A stretch of DNA of 64,000 nucleotides from Lunularia cruciata (taxonomy: Eukaryota; Streptophyta; Marchantiopsida; Lunulariales; Lunulariaceae). Below, piece after piece: positions 12,304-22,569 of the stretch. The stretch's first letter is position 1, and each line of letters opens with the position of its first letter. The stretch spans positions 19,225,001-19,289,000 of the forward strand of contig OX419756.1 of the NCBI GenBank assembly GCA_948567375.1, given 5' to 3'. The notes beneath the pieces were generated by a model. That model was not told where the DNA came from. It was given only the letters and a program-made list of their open reading frames with translations, and searched no databases. Position numbers and translations under genes: made by a program.

Positions 12304-14230
12304 CTACTTATTGGTTGTTGAGACAAGATTTTGAGTGATGGAAGGTACAAAGAGAACATCACTTAATGCAAAAATCTTGAATTTTGAGGCAATAATAAGC
12401 ACTTTACCCTTATGAGTGATCTGAAGTTGGGTATCACTGCCTATAACAAAAAATAGCAGGATATGGAACTGGTTTGATGACTTATCTAATCTTGATGGGC
12501 TGTCATGTGATTTTTGGCTCCACTTCTCAATGGGTTGCACCTTAGTCTCCATGACTATTTCATTGTCAATAAGCTCTCTTCTTCAAGATCATTGTTGTCA
12601 CCAAAGTCATAGGCTGCAATGTATTGTTGAGCACTTTAGCCTCAACTAGGATTATGGTGTTGTTGTTGCCGCTTGTGATAGTCACAAGCATAGTGGCATT
12701 TTGCTCCACAATGGTTACAATGCCCAAGGGGAATGCAACCTTTGCTCCAGTTGGAATCTTGAATTTCTTGTGGTTGGGCCGGTCCATGAGTTTGGTAATG
12801 ACTTGGATGTTGTTATTAATGCAGATGTCCACAAACACCTTTGCCATTACCATTATGTTGAAAAATTCCACATCTAAAAACACATGTATGGCCTTGATCT
12901 CTGCTAGCACTTGCATAAAAAGACTGATTTTGCTACTACAAATTGGAGGAAGACCGTTGGTTTCCTATCAATTGCATCTCTTCACTCACCAAGAAGGAGG
13001 TCAAAATTGAAGTGATAGAAAAGTCTCACACATAGCAATCAACATTTGAAATGATTGGTACTCAAGACCAAAGCCTTGAAAGGTGATCATGCTCAAATCA
13101 TCATCATCTATTGTGACTCTAATAGAGCCAAGTTGGTCGACATTACTCTTGATGGGTAGAATCTACTCATTCACTAATTTGTGGCCCTTTCTTGATAACA
13201 TTGAGCTTATATTTCAATTGCAACTTGTGTGCCTTGGTTGATGTCTTCAACACCCTACCAATCCCCTCCTCCCTTGCACCTTGTGGTGTCTTTACATCTT
13301 GAACATAGCCTCACATTGAGGTAGAAATAGAGACCATAAGGCAATGCAAGACTTGGTTGGCTCACTCTTTCACTTTCTCACCTTTGTGCTCTTATCATCT
13401 CCTTTTGGCTTAATCTCCTCCCAAATGACAAGCTCCCATAGTTCTTGTCCCGAAAGGAAATACTTCATGCATAGTTCCCATACATCATAGTTGCCTTTGT
13501 CAAGCTTCTAGCATGTGATGAACTCATAGTGAATTCAGCCATGGTGGATCTATACTCAAAAATGGAGAATCAACAACTCTACCGCTGCTCAGATTGAGCA
13601 TATCCTCCCTCACACAGAATAATAACTTTGCGCTCAACTTTGCACCTCTTTGAACATGCATGTTTGTTGACCCTAAAAGACAAGAAGTCAAGAATCTGTC
13701 ATAAGACACAAGAAAGAGACCCATTTGAAGTAGACCTGATAGAAAATGACCTTCATGATGGTGATTGGGGGCAAAACATGCCAAGAAACTCCAACAAAAT
13801 AAGGATTTTTTAGGTTGAAGGGATAGAATCCAAGTGATCTCTTAACATGTGAGGTTTTTGGCCCAATTTTCCCCCATCTTTCTCACTAGTGTTATCACTT
13901 ACGCATGGAATCTATAAAATTATCATTTAAAAGATATTTGCCTTCAAAGAATAGATTGTCAAAAGCTCTTATTGCACTATAATTTGGTCAGCAAATAAGT
14001 TCAAGTCTTTTATGCAAAAACCACTCCAAAGGAGCTTTGTGATGGGTAAAAAGACATCATCTTGGCCCTCAAAAATGTACTAGAAATTTTTAAAAGGCAT
14101 ATTGTTGCATATTGTATACTGCACTTATCATCTTCTTGTGAATGTGACTTTGAGTTCAACAACATGTCTTCCTACTGCATGACATCATTTCTCTCTCTAA
14201 GCTGCACTTCTCTAGCTCACCTTGCATGAA
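12304..14230 (-). pseudogene. K gag and protease region
   Basis: At 12304-12552 the minus strand shows SDTQLQITHKGKVLI and LSDVLFVPSITQNLVS, the protease/pre-integrase linker typical of copia (VLYVP...NLLS). Upstream, to about 14230, gag is too decayed to place domains, although IFHQFVMCDSL-like fragments and a Cys/His remnant near 12700-12750 are consistent with it. The overlapping plus-strand frame 12624-13010 is treated as chance. Confidence 0.6.
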
Positions 14231-14273
14231 CATGCTTGCAAGGCTCTCCATGCTCCTTATCACTCTCATACCA

Positions 14274-14547
14274 TGTCAAGAAACTTGTAGCACACACACA
14301 AAAGAGAGAGAGAGAGAGAGGATAACCAAGAGAATGATATAGGTAGGCAATGCCCTCTAGTATATATACAGAACTGAGAATAGTGAGTAACCCATAAATG
14401 AAAGTAGGCACCAAGAACAATTGCACCACATAGGCAGTGGCTTTTTAACTAACCTCATACCAAGTAGACTAAGCGAGGACTCAACGCTATACAAGTTTAG
14501 TCTTACTCTGACTAGATCACACTTGTAGAGAGCTTGGAGTCTCAAGA
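14274..14547 (-). repeat. K 5' LTR
   Basis: The repeat starts TGTCAAGAAACTTGTAGCAC and ends GTCTCAAGA, with the terminal CA mutated to GA. It contains a (GA)n run near 14302-14320. On its internal side the minus strand reads TGGTATGAGAGTG at 14261-14273, a decayed iMet primer site. Confidence 0.88.
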
Positions 14548-15158
14548 GTACTTGCTCTTGTTCTTGCATCTCCGCCAAAAGATCCACTCCATACTATCAT
14601 AGAGCAACTTGTAGATCTCAAGATCAATGTACTATAGGAGAAGAGAGAAGTGGACCAGAATGTTGGCAGAAGGCCTACGAGTCATGAAAGCTATCCATAT
14701 AGAAGAGGCCAACCAACTAGCAATTTCAATGATAGAATTTTTTTTGATTGTGGAAGTCTCATCCAAAGGAATTACCCAAATTCCACATACCATGGAGAAA
14801 GGGATTATGAGTGCACAAATAAAGAGAAGGAGAGAGGTGGTGAATCTCAAGTACCTCTTGTGCAAAATAGAACTAAGAGGATAGCATCCATAGATGTGGT
14901 AGAGAGCCATTGTGAGAAGGGAGAATGCTCAAACTCCAAAGGTCTTAACTTGGAGCTTTTGGCACAATGGAAGAATAGAATCTATTTTGCAGATGATAAA
15001 CATTTTTCTCAAGAGTTCACTCCTAGCATGGATAGTCCAATGCCTACAAGGAGTACGTGTACAACTACTTCCATACTATCAACAAAGACTCCAAGGAAAA
15101 AGTTGAGGATGGATGATTTCTTTATCTCAAAGCAACAATGGGGCTACAATGTATTGTA
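14548..15158 (+). pseudogene. O1 gag, 3' part, after the K insertion
   Basis: Gag resumes with LLQTIIEQLADLKIN-like sequence (matching O2 57140-57180) and runs through the nucleocapsid to KLRMDDFFISKQQWGYNVL. The CCHC knuckle seen intact in O2 is ruined: the first Cys is Phe, the His is missing and the last Cys is Tyr (FFDCGSLIQRNYPNS). Confidence 0.82.
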
Positions 15159-15700
15159 GGATGTTGGTAGTCACAAGGCCAACATCACAATGGGTCAATT
15201 GATTGCTTTAAAATCCTACCTTGAGGAAGGAACTTACCGGTGGTTTGAATTCTACAAGGAGTAAGAGAAAGAAGAAAGCAAAGGTTTGGGTATCAATGGG
15301 CATGGTGGATGCAAAACCAATACCATAGAAGGCTTATGTATATAACTCCAAGATTGATATTAAAATGAATGGTCATAACACCAAGGGTACAATTATTGAT
15401 GGAGGATTTGTAGTAAATGTTAGAGAAGTTGATTTAGAAGTCGGGTATGATACCCTCTAGACCTTCAACTTTTGTGGTGAGCATGGCAAACAAGCAACAA
15501 GTTTGACTAGTGGGTGTGATGGACAAGGTGGTGGTCTCAATCATGGGAGTTCAAAAATCTTGTGACTTTTCAAGTCTTAAAGGATGCAAGTTATGATTTG
15601 CTACTTGGGAGGCTGTGGTTGAGAGCACCTCAAAAAATTGTATCAATGGTACATAGTGCACTTGAGATTTGGGCCGTCAAACCATTGGGTTACAATTTGA
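15159..15700 (+). pseudogene. O1 protease region
   Basis: This is homologous to O2 57720-58240: NITMGQLIAL, KMNGHNTKGTIIDGGFVVN (the active-site region, with DGG as in O2), then VSIMGVQ and YDLLLGRLWLRAPQK. Several stops and frameshifts are present. Confidence 0.75.
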
Positions 15701-15784
15701 ACAACCAATACCAACCATAATTCCCATTCAAATACAACATCTTTTGATTATTGAGAATCAAATTCAAAAGAAGTAGCATTAGGT

Positions 15785-16463
15785 GTGGACACCACTATGG
15801 AGGAAGAGACCTCTTCAAATGAGGATGAATCTGAACTTGATTCAAATGTGCATCCCTTGTGTGCTATGAATTTTGTGCCTAACCTAGAGGTTTTTAAGGA
15901 TCCTAGTAAATCATCATTGACACTAGAGGAGATAGATAGGAGAATATCTACCCTCAAGCATGGTCCAAATGTTACCAAGGAGGAGAAGGTGAGATTTGAT
16001 GAGATTTTCCACAAGTTTATCCATATGTTTACCTTTTGTTACAAGGATCACAAGGAAATCACCTTAGAAGAGCACTGGATAGAGATGGAGTCACATGCAA
16101 GTCCAGTTTGTACAAAGAAACATTGCATTATCCTAGTTATAGCTTTGGTTGTGAAAAAGGAGATTAATAAGCTCAAGGAGACAGTTTATTTTTGAGGTGG
16201 AGAATTCAAAATGGGTGTCTCCACTTGGGGTTGTAAAGAAGAAGAATGGCAAGCTTGGGTGTGAATGATTTCAAGAAGCTTAATGTTGTCACCAAGAAGG
16301 ACTACTACCCCTTGCCATTCATTGATGAGATCTTGGAAGAGGTTGCAAGTCATGAGAAGTATAGTTTTGGAGATGGTTATAATGACTACAACCAAATCAA
16401 GATTGTACCAAAGCATCAAAAAATAATTTATTTTCCAACAAGGCTTATGCATTGATCATTTAC
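15785..16463 (+). pseudogene. O1 reverse transcriptase with internal deletion
   Basis: HPLCAMNFVPNLEVFKD and NVTKEEKVRFDEIFHKFIHMF match O2 58388 onward, and EIDKLKE-type and KKDYYPLPFIDEILEEV follow. After DGYNDYNQIKIVPKHQK (16376-16420) the sequence jumps to FPTRLMH, which in O2 lies about 400 bp further on. The catalytic palm including the YxDD box is deleted. Confidence 0.85.
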
Positions 16464-16479
16464 ATGAATAAGTGTGCTG

Positions 16480-16674
16480 AATAAATCACGATTTTGGAGG
16501 AAAAAGAGGCTCTCAAAGCTTTTAAGGAGCTCAAGCAATCCCTTATTATGGCTCCAATTCTTGCTAATCCTAATTGGAGTAAGGCTTTCATTCTTTACAC
16601 TAATGCTTCCAATGTAGCTAAAGGATGCACTCTTATTCAACTATACTAAGATGAGCATGATCATCCAATAGCAC
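16480..16674 (+). pseudogene. O1 RNase H start, truncated
   Basis: FWRKKRLSKLL-type sequence, then AFKELKQSLIMAPILANPNWSKAFILYTNASN matches O2 59440-59560. The DAS catalytic Asp reads NAS. The element stops abruptly at 16674 where C2 LTR sequence begins, so the rest of O1 pol and its 3' LTR are missing. Confidence 0.8.
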
Positions 16675-16735
16675 TCAAGTGTCCCAATGTGATCTTCCAT
16701 TCTCCTATTTCTCTCCTTGATCTCAATTTTTTACA
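16675..16735 (+). repeat. C2 5' LTR remnant (last 61 bp)
   Basis: TCAAGTGTCCCAATGTGATC through TTACA matches the last 60 bases of the C2 3' LTR (21903-21963). The remaining 340 bp or so are gone, and O1 RNase H sequence is directly attached. Confidence 0.88.
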
Positions 16736-16736
16736 T

Positions 16737-16750
16737 TGGTATCAAAGCAG
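16737..16750 (+). promoter_or_regulatory. C2 primer binding site, tRNA-iMet
   Basis: TGGTATCAAAGCAG begins one base after the LTR end and differs from the usual plant TGGTATCAGAGC by one base over its first twelve. Confidence 0.88.
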
Positions 16751-17005
16751 GAATAGGATGATGGAATTTATGGATCACCAAATCCATTTCCACCAAACCA
16801 TTGGGATTTTTGTGTTTGGGTACTACCCAAGCATCATTTCACATAGTTCATCACCTCATAATTCGAGCAAAAATTACTAAATGCAATCACTTTGGCCAAG
16901 GAACCCTTGGTACTTTTGATTGTAATTTATAGAGAACGGTGGAGTTGTTGCAACTATGTGCTAGTAAATTAGATACATTGTGAATAGTGTGATAGAGTAG
17001 TAGCC

Positions 17006-17937
17006 ATGGCGGCAATGCCCAAGGTTATCATTGCTATGTAGCAAAAAATCTAGCACCTTACTAGATTTTTGGATGAATGAGACCAAAAACAACAAAAGCA
17101 CATAGGGAGAGCACCATTTCAAGAAGGAGAAGACCAAATCCAATTTCTAAAACCTAAGGTATTTGATGGCAATAATCTCTTGAGTGTAGTGGAGAATTTT
17201 TTATTTGACTATGAATGTTATTTTGAGGTTACAAATCTTCAAGATGAACAAAAATAAATTCTCTTAGCTTCAAGCTAATTGGATGGAGCGGCAAAGCTAT
17301 GGTGGCAATTCTGAGTAGAGCAAGCTGAAAGGTAGTTTATTGCACCAATCCTAACATGGGAGGAATTCAAAGATGCAATAATTGGGTTATTCTAAGCAAT
17401 AAATGCCCCATGAGCCGCATGAGACAAGTTGGTAAAGTTGAAGCAGATTAGTTCTATAAGAAGCTACGTGACACAATTCCACAACACCATTATGCAAATT
17501 CTAGATATAGTGGATGGTGAAGCTCTGGATAGATTTATGAGGGCTTGAAGTCACGAACCGGATAAGAAGTGACTATGAAAGAGCCAAAATACTTGGAAGA
17601 AGCCATGCAGCTAGCAGAGTGCTTTGATTCCTTGGTTGTGACAACTTGGTCTTGACCTTGATCTTCACACAACCAACTAGCACATTATACACATGTGGAG
17701 GAGCTGGCACCAATGGAGATCGATGTCATCCAATGGAAACCACTTGGTACAATGGATTGGGAAAGATTGTGGCAAAATGGGGTTTGTTTTTATTGTCGCC
17801 AGATTGGACATTACATTATTGAATGACCATTCAAGAATGAGTGATCTAGACAAATTACCCAAATGGAGTTTGTGTGGCAAAATGATTAGGAAAACAATGA
17901 ATCCCAATAGTAGATTTCTGAGTCACCTATTGAGAAC
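17006..17937 (+). pseudogene. C2 gag
   Basis: Translation from ATG 17006 (MAAMPKVIIAM) gives a capsid-type domain: PKVFDGNN, VENFLFDYECYFEV, AAKLWWQF, WEEFKDAI, DKLVKLKQISSIRSYVTQFHNTIMQI, GEALDRFMRA. It ends in a CCHC knuckle (CFYCRQIGHYIIE) whose last Cys codon is TGA at 17824. A start at the matching position is present in C3. About ten in-frame stops are present. The knuckle is in frame with the protease at 17938, so gag and pol were probably one polyprotein. Confidence 0.82.
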
Positions 17938-18294
17938 TTGATTAGTTCCAATGGAATTGAAGGCTTGACCTATAAAAGTTTGCTTCACTTGCAAGGTACC
18001 ATATCTGATTATGATTGGATGATTTTGGTTGATTCTAAAAGTTCAGAGAATTGCATGACTCTGCAATTAGCAAAGGAATTGAGTATTCCTATCAAGCCAA
18101 TAATTGGAAGTAGATTCATGATGGCAGATTGTAAAAAGGGTTTTGCATTCCGTATATTGCATCTTGTTATCTTCAAGAATGGGAAGGAGTATTTGGAGTG
18201 TATGAGATTTATAGTGGCACCTCTACACTATGATGTCATTCTAGGACTACCTTGGCTTGAATGTCATAAGGTTCAATTTGATGGGAATCAATGA
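17938..18294 (+). pseudogene. C2 protease
   Basis: The 118-codon frame is a retropepsin with VDSKSSENCM in place of the DSG/DTG active site (D kept, G replaced by K, 18031-18039), then ADCKKGFAF and a conserved YDVILGLPWL at the C-terminal end. It would cleave the Gag-Pol polyprotein in a live element. C3 shows FRS at the same site, so the active site was lost differently in each copy. Confidence 0.85.
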
Positions 18295-18375
18295 TAAATT
18301 CAAGTACAATACCAAGGTAGGAATTTTTGATTAGGTTGTTTGGCACTTTTGAGTCAGACACCTAAGAGTAGTCAG

Positions 18376-18600
18376 TCCCAAGATGGGAAGTTCATCAAGA
18401 AAGCAACTATACAGCAAGCTCTGAAGGAAGATAAGTCTCAAGATGGGAAGTTTGTCAAGAAAGCAGCTATAGAGCAAGCTTTGAAGGAAGATAAGTCCCA
18501 AGATGAGAAGTTTATTAGTAAAGCAGCCATAAAGCAAACTTTGAAGGAAGTTTGCAGTAGTAAAGCAGCCAAGGAGTAAGCTTTGGAGGAAGATAAGTCT
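18376..18600 (+). repeat. C2 60-bp coding repeats between protease and RT
   Basis: Three head-to-tail 60-bp units at 18376, 18436 and 18496 encode 20-residue variants of SQDGKFVKKAAIEQALKEDK. A shorter degenerate copy follows to 18600. The period is a whole number of codons, so the frame is kept. The units look like amphipathic, charged helices. C3 has two units in the same place (25430-25545). Confidence 0.9.
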
Positions 18601-18609
18601 ATTTTTGCA

Positions 18610-19330
18610 ATATGGGTCAAGCATATTGCACATGGAAAATCTATGGAAAATCAAAAGCCTCATCAAGCAATGGTTGATCAAATAGTTCAAAAGTTTGCAG
18701 ATGTGTTTTTGGATGATCTACCAAAGGGATTACCTTCCGTTCATGGTATGTCCTTCAAGATTGAATTATAGCAATGGAGTACTCCAATGAGTAGACCAAT
18801 TCTATTGGCTTTCACCAAAGGAGTTGTAGGAGTTGAGAACAACACTTACTAAGTTGTTGGAGAAGGATTTCATATGACATAATGTCTCCTTGTGGAGCAC
18901 TATTCCAAAGAAGGATGGAGGATTTTGTTTTTGTATTGATTACCACCAACTCAATAAACAAACAGTGAAGAATGCATATCCCTTGCCTCAAATTGATGAC
19001 TTGCTTGATCAATTGAGTGGAGCACAATACTTCTCCAAGTTGGATCTTTGTGGTGGCTATTGGCAATTCCAAATTGATATAGAGGATGTGAAAAATATTC
19101 TCTTTTGTACAAGATATAGGCATTTTGAATTGAGAGTTCTACCTTTTGGCCTCATTAATGCTCTAGCAGTCTTCATGGATTAGATGCATTGGATGTTGGA
19201 TAGACTATTGGATTGGTACATGGTGGTGTTCTTGGATGAAATTCTAACATATACCAAGACAAAGGCAAAACATGCGAATCATATGCAAGAAGTCCTAAGG
19301 TGAATAAGTCAATGGAAGTTTCATTGCAAG
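18610..19330 (+). pseudogene. C2 reverse transcriptase
   Basis: KFADVFLDDLPKGLPSVHG opens the domain. After frameshifts come [65 protein letters not shown] and VVFLDEIL. The usual F/YVDD box is FLDE at 19229-19240, so the second catalytic Asp is Glu. Confidence 0.88.
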
Positions 19331-19990
19331 AAGTCAAAGTGTGCCTTTTGGTAGAAGGAAGTTACCTTCTTGGCTCACAAGATTCCATCAAAAGGGACCA
19401 AGATGGAAGAGGAGAAAATCAAGGCCATTATTGATTGGCCTACTCCAAAGGATGCCATAAAGGTACGGGCATTTAATGGATTTGTAAGTTTTTATCAACA
19501 ATTCATCTACTATTATGCGCATATGTTAGCACCATTGATTGACCTCTTGGGGAAAAATTCAAGCTTTCAATGGGCCACCAAGCATGAAGAAGCATTCTAA
19601 AAGCTAAAACATATGATGTCTTCAAGACCCATTCTTCAACCATATGATCTTCAACTACCTTGTGTGGTTGACTTTGATGCTTCTAACTTTGCCATTGGAG
19701 TTGTGTTGCAATAGGAATTCCCATATGGATTGCATCCCATTGCCTTTGTGTCTTGCCAATTAAACACCATAGAAAGGAATTACTGTGCACGAGATTGGGA
19801 ACAACAACTAGCAATAGTATACACAATCAAGGTATGGAAGCATCATCTCTTTGGGGAAACAAGTGATCATGAGAACCAACCACAAACCCTTGTTGCAAAC
19901 ATTACATTTGCAACACATGAAGAGTTGAAAACATCGATGGGAAGAGAAACTCTAATTGATTGACATCAAACTTGAGTACAAGCACAATCC
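19331..19990 (+). pseudogene. C2 RNase H
   Basis: KIKAIIDWPTPKDAIKVRAF and FVSFYQQFI form the RT/RNase H connection. FDASNFAIGVVLQ, LHPIAFVSCQLN, ERNYCARDWEQQLAIV and WKHHLFGE follow. DAS, E and D positions are recognisable although stops interrupt the frame. Confidence 0.85.
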
Positions 19991-20039
19991 ATTCCATGTC
20001 ATTCCTAATGCCCTATCACAAAAACCTGATCTGGATTCT

Positions 20040-21240
20040 CTTCCTCTCATCATGGTGGCAATCACTTCAGTTGACTCCAAGGTCCAAATTGAGTTTAGGA
20101 TAGCTCTACAACAAGATCCCTTCTTTCAAATGGTGCAAGGTCATCTTGCTACATGTGACAAAGAGTACAACACCTTCTCTTCCAAGGAAGGCCTTCTATT
20201 CAATGAGGATTGGATATATGTTCCAACCAAGGGTGATCTCTGACTTGTGCATCTCCAAGAAACCCATGACTTACCAATCGTTGGTCACATGGGTGTAGAC
20301 AAGACCGTAGGTACCCTCCAATGCCAATGGTGGTGGCCCAACATGACACAAGATGTTTGAGAGTATGTCCAATCATGTAAGAGTTGCCAATGCAACAAGG
20401 CTAGCAACCAAAAACCGAGTGGATTCCTTCAACCACTTCCCATTCCAGCTGCTTGATAGAAACACATGAACTTGGATCTCATCACATCCTTGCCCAAGAC
20501 AAAGCAAAGTCACATAGTCATCATGGTGTTTGTGGATAAGCTTAGTAAGAAAATCCATTTGACACCAACCTTGATGCCATGGATGCTTCAACCTTAGCGC
20601 AGATCTACTTTGACAATGTCTTCAAGCATCATGGGATAAAACGGTGTATGATCGTGATCCTTGATTCATTGGAAAGTTTTGGCAAGTAAACTTCCAAATA
20701 CTTGGTACCAAGCTTGCTTTGTCCATGGCCTATCATCCTTCAGCTAATGGATAAACTGAATGTGGAAATCACACCTTGGAGGATATGCTTCATGTCTTTG
20801 TCAATGTTCACCATACCAATTGGGATGAATGTCTTGCAATTGCGGAGTTTGCATACAATAATCCCAAACAAGAAAGCATCAGATTTTCTCCATTCTTCTT
20901 CAATTTTGGCCAAGATCCACTTATTCTAGATTCTCTTCTTGCTCCCTCTCCATCTCATGTCCCTCATACTTCCACCTTCTTGACCACCATATCTCAATCC
21001 CTCCAACAAGCCAAATCTCATCTCCTTGTTGTGCAAAATTGTTAAAAACAATATGCAAACCACCATCATTGTGACCTCACCTTTCAAGTTGGTGATAAGG
21101 TGATGGTCTCATCCAATAACCTACTCCTTCCACTTGATACCCAAGTTTGTAAACTCAACCCTAATTGGATAGGACCCTTTGATGTCACTCAAATAATCTC
21201 TCTTGCTTATCAACTTGCCATGCCTTGTCATATGTGCATC
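20040..21240 (+). pseudogene. C2 integrase
   Basis: The HHCC zinc-binding module survives (HDLPIVGHMGV...CKSCQCNK, 20260-20400). The catalytic core starts MNLDLITSLPKTK (first Asp near 20473), VFVDKLSKKIHL; the second Asp region (20640-20680) is degraded, then LHVFVNVHHTNWDECLAIAEFAYNN. The C-terminal module has VCKLNPNWIGPFDVTQI (GPY/F) and HLVFHISKLK. Frameshifts at about 20560 and 21040 break it. Confidence 0.85.
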
Positions 21241-21309
21241 CATCTTGTGTTTCACATTTCCAAGTTGAAACTCTTTTCTCTTAACCCATTTTCTTTTTTC
21301 TCTTATGTC

Positions 21310-21558
21310 CAACCTCCTCCTCCTCCTCCTCCTCCCGTCCCTATCAATGATCATGATGAGTACAAAGTTGATCATATCCTTACACATTTCCACATTCAAT
21401 GAGACCGTCAACAACATATAGAGTACAAGGTCCTTTAAGAAGGGTGTCTCCTTCATGATATCACATGGGAACCTCTTTCTCATCTCTAGAATGCACAAAT
21501 GGCCATCCAAGAGTTTGAAGCTTCAATGGAAATGAGAACATCATCACCTAGCAATGGA
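21310..21558 (+). pseudogene. C2 chromodomain
   Basis: After a (CCT)n-encoded proline run (21311-21336) comes DHDEYKVDHIL, then IEYKVL-EG and DITWEPLSHL-NAQMAIQEFE, the chromodomain pattern with the WEP core. Two stops interrupt it. A purine-rich tract (GGAGGAATA) precedes the 3' LTR. Confidence 0.82.
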
Positions 21559-21564
21559 GGAATA

Positions 21565-21963
21565 TGTAACAATATGGGGTCTAGTGACAAAGTTAGTTAG
21601 GGCTAACAAAGTAGCAAATAGGAAAAATTAGCCTACAATATTCCAAAAGTATCTAGGAAGCTTCTTTGGAATTTTCCTGACTAGCTTAGCTTGCAACCCA
21701 AGTAGGTAGCTTCTAGAAGCATCCAACTAGCATGCTTGCACGCCAAGTAAGCAACTTCTAGAAGGAAGCTTCTTGAGAAACTTCTTGGTTAATTTGGCTT
21801 ACATTCCAAGAAAGTGGCTTAAGGAAGCTTCTCAAGGCCTTGTATACTCCTTATAAATACCAAAGCCAAAGCTCATGCTAGGTATTTGTAGTTTCTCTCA
21901 TTCAAGTGTCCCAATGTGATCTTCCATTCTCCTATTTCTCTCGTTGGTCTTGGGTCTATTACA
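21565..21963 (+). repeat. C2 3' LTR
   Basis: The 399-bp repeat starts TGTAACAATATGG and ends CTATTACA, with TATAAATA at 21852-21859. U3 contains repeated GAAGCTTC and TTCTAGAA motifs (21657-21676, 21711-21718, 21756-21777) described in the findings. Confidence 0.88.
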
Positions 21964-22312
21964 AAAGCAAACTACAACAAAGTAGTCTCTTCCTAAATGA
22001 TGTAATCTAGTAAGTTAGGGAATGGAGGGAAGGAACTAGTCATATTGGGTGCTTCTTTTTCTATTTTGTGCCTATGATGACCCAACGCCTAAGAGTGCTA
22101 TAAAGTAAAGACTCAGTACTAGGAGGTGAACATGGCTAGAGAGATAGCTAGAGCCCCTTCCTCTACAAGGAACTCTTTGTTGCTTTGCCAAAGAGACCAT
22201 CAAAGTGGTAATAGGTGCCCAAAGATCTCAATATCTAATGGTACAAAGGTGTTATAGGATAGTCATGGTGCTAATAACACTCCTTTCCTTGAGTGGTGAT
22301 GGTGTATGAGCT
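21964..22312. other. Unassigned stretch, no gene recognised
   Basis: There is no open frame of note and no similarity to the four families. It separates C2 from an O LTR fragment and may be residual flank. Confidence 0.4.
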
Positions 22313-22569
22313 AGTTTTTCTCTCATTGAAAATGAATCTATGATGGCTATTAAGGTAGCATACCGTGGACCAAGAAGTTAAGAAACCAAACTCCATCACA
22401 CTCCTCAAAGAGTAAAACTCCAAGACTCAAGCTATTACTCACTAGAGAACTCGGTGAAAGAGAGATAGTTGTAAATGAAATGATGATGAATTGGTACTCA
22501 TTGCTAGTTTATATACTTGGGAAATAATCACACATAAAATTTATTAATTACTATAATAACTCAATTTAT
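22313..22569 (-). mobile_element. O-family LTR fragment
   Basis: The reverse complement matches the last 250 bp or so of O LTRs: GTATATAAAC-type TATA, CACCGAGTTCTCTAGTGAG, TCTTGGTCCACGGTATGC, ending CTAGCTCATACA. It ends where C3 chromodomain sequence begins. Confidence 0.75.

Larger units (their letters stand above)
9008..14547 (-). mobile_element. K: complete but dead Ty1/copia retrotransposon
   Basis: The 5.5-kb element has two LTRs (9008-9279 and 14274-14547) in direct orientation, an imperfect iMet primer site beside the right LTR, and the copia order on the minus strand: gag, protease, integrase, RT, RNase H. Integrase before RT identifies Ty1/copia. A one-mismatch 5-bp target duplication flanks it. 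All domains carry stops or frameshifts, and the RT start carries a 224-bp tandem duplication. Confidence 0.92.
16675..21963 (+). mobile_element. C2: nearly full-length chromovirus
   Basis: The order is truncated 5' LTR, iMet primer site, gag, protease, repeat linker, RT, RNase H, integrase, chromodomain, 3' LTR. Protease-RT-RNase H-integrase with a C-terminal chromodomain marks Ty3/gypsy chromoviruses. All reading frames are broken. It is the best reference in the window for family C and is used to interpret C1 and C3-C6. Confidence 0.92.

Noticed and set aside
12624-13010. Plus-strand open frame of 128 codons
   Set aside because: It lies opposite the copia gag region on the other strand and has a composition typical of a complementary-frame shadow.
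21311-21336. (CCT)n tract encoding polyproline
   Set aside because: It is a linker between integrase and chromodomain in family C, not a separate gene or regulatory site.
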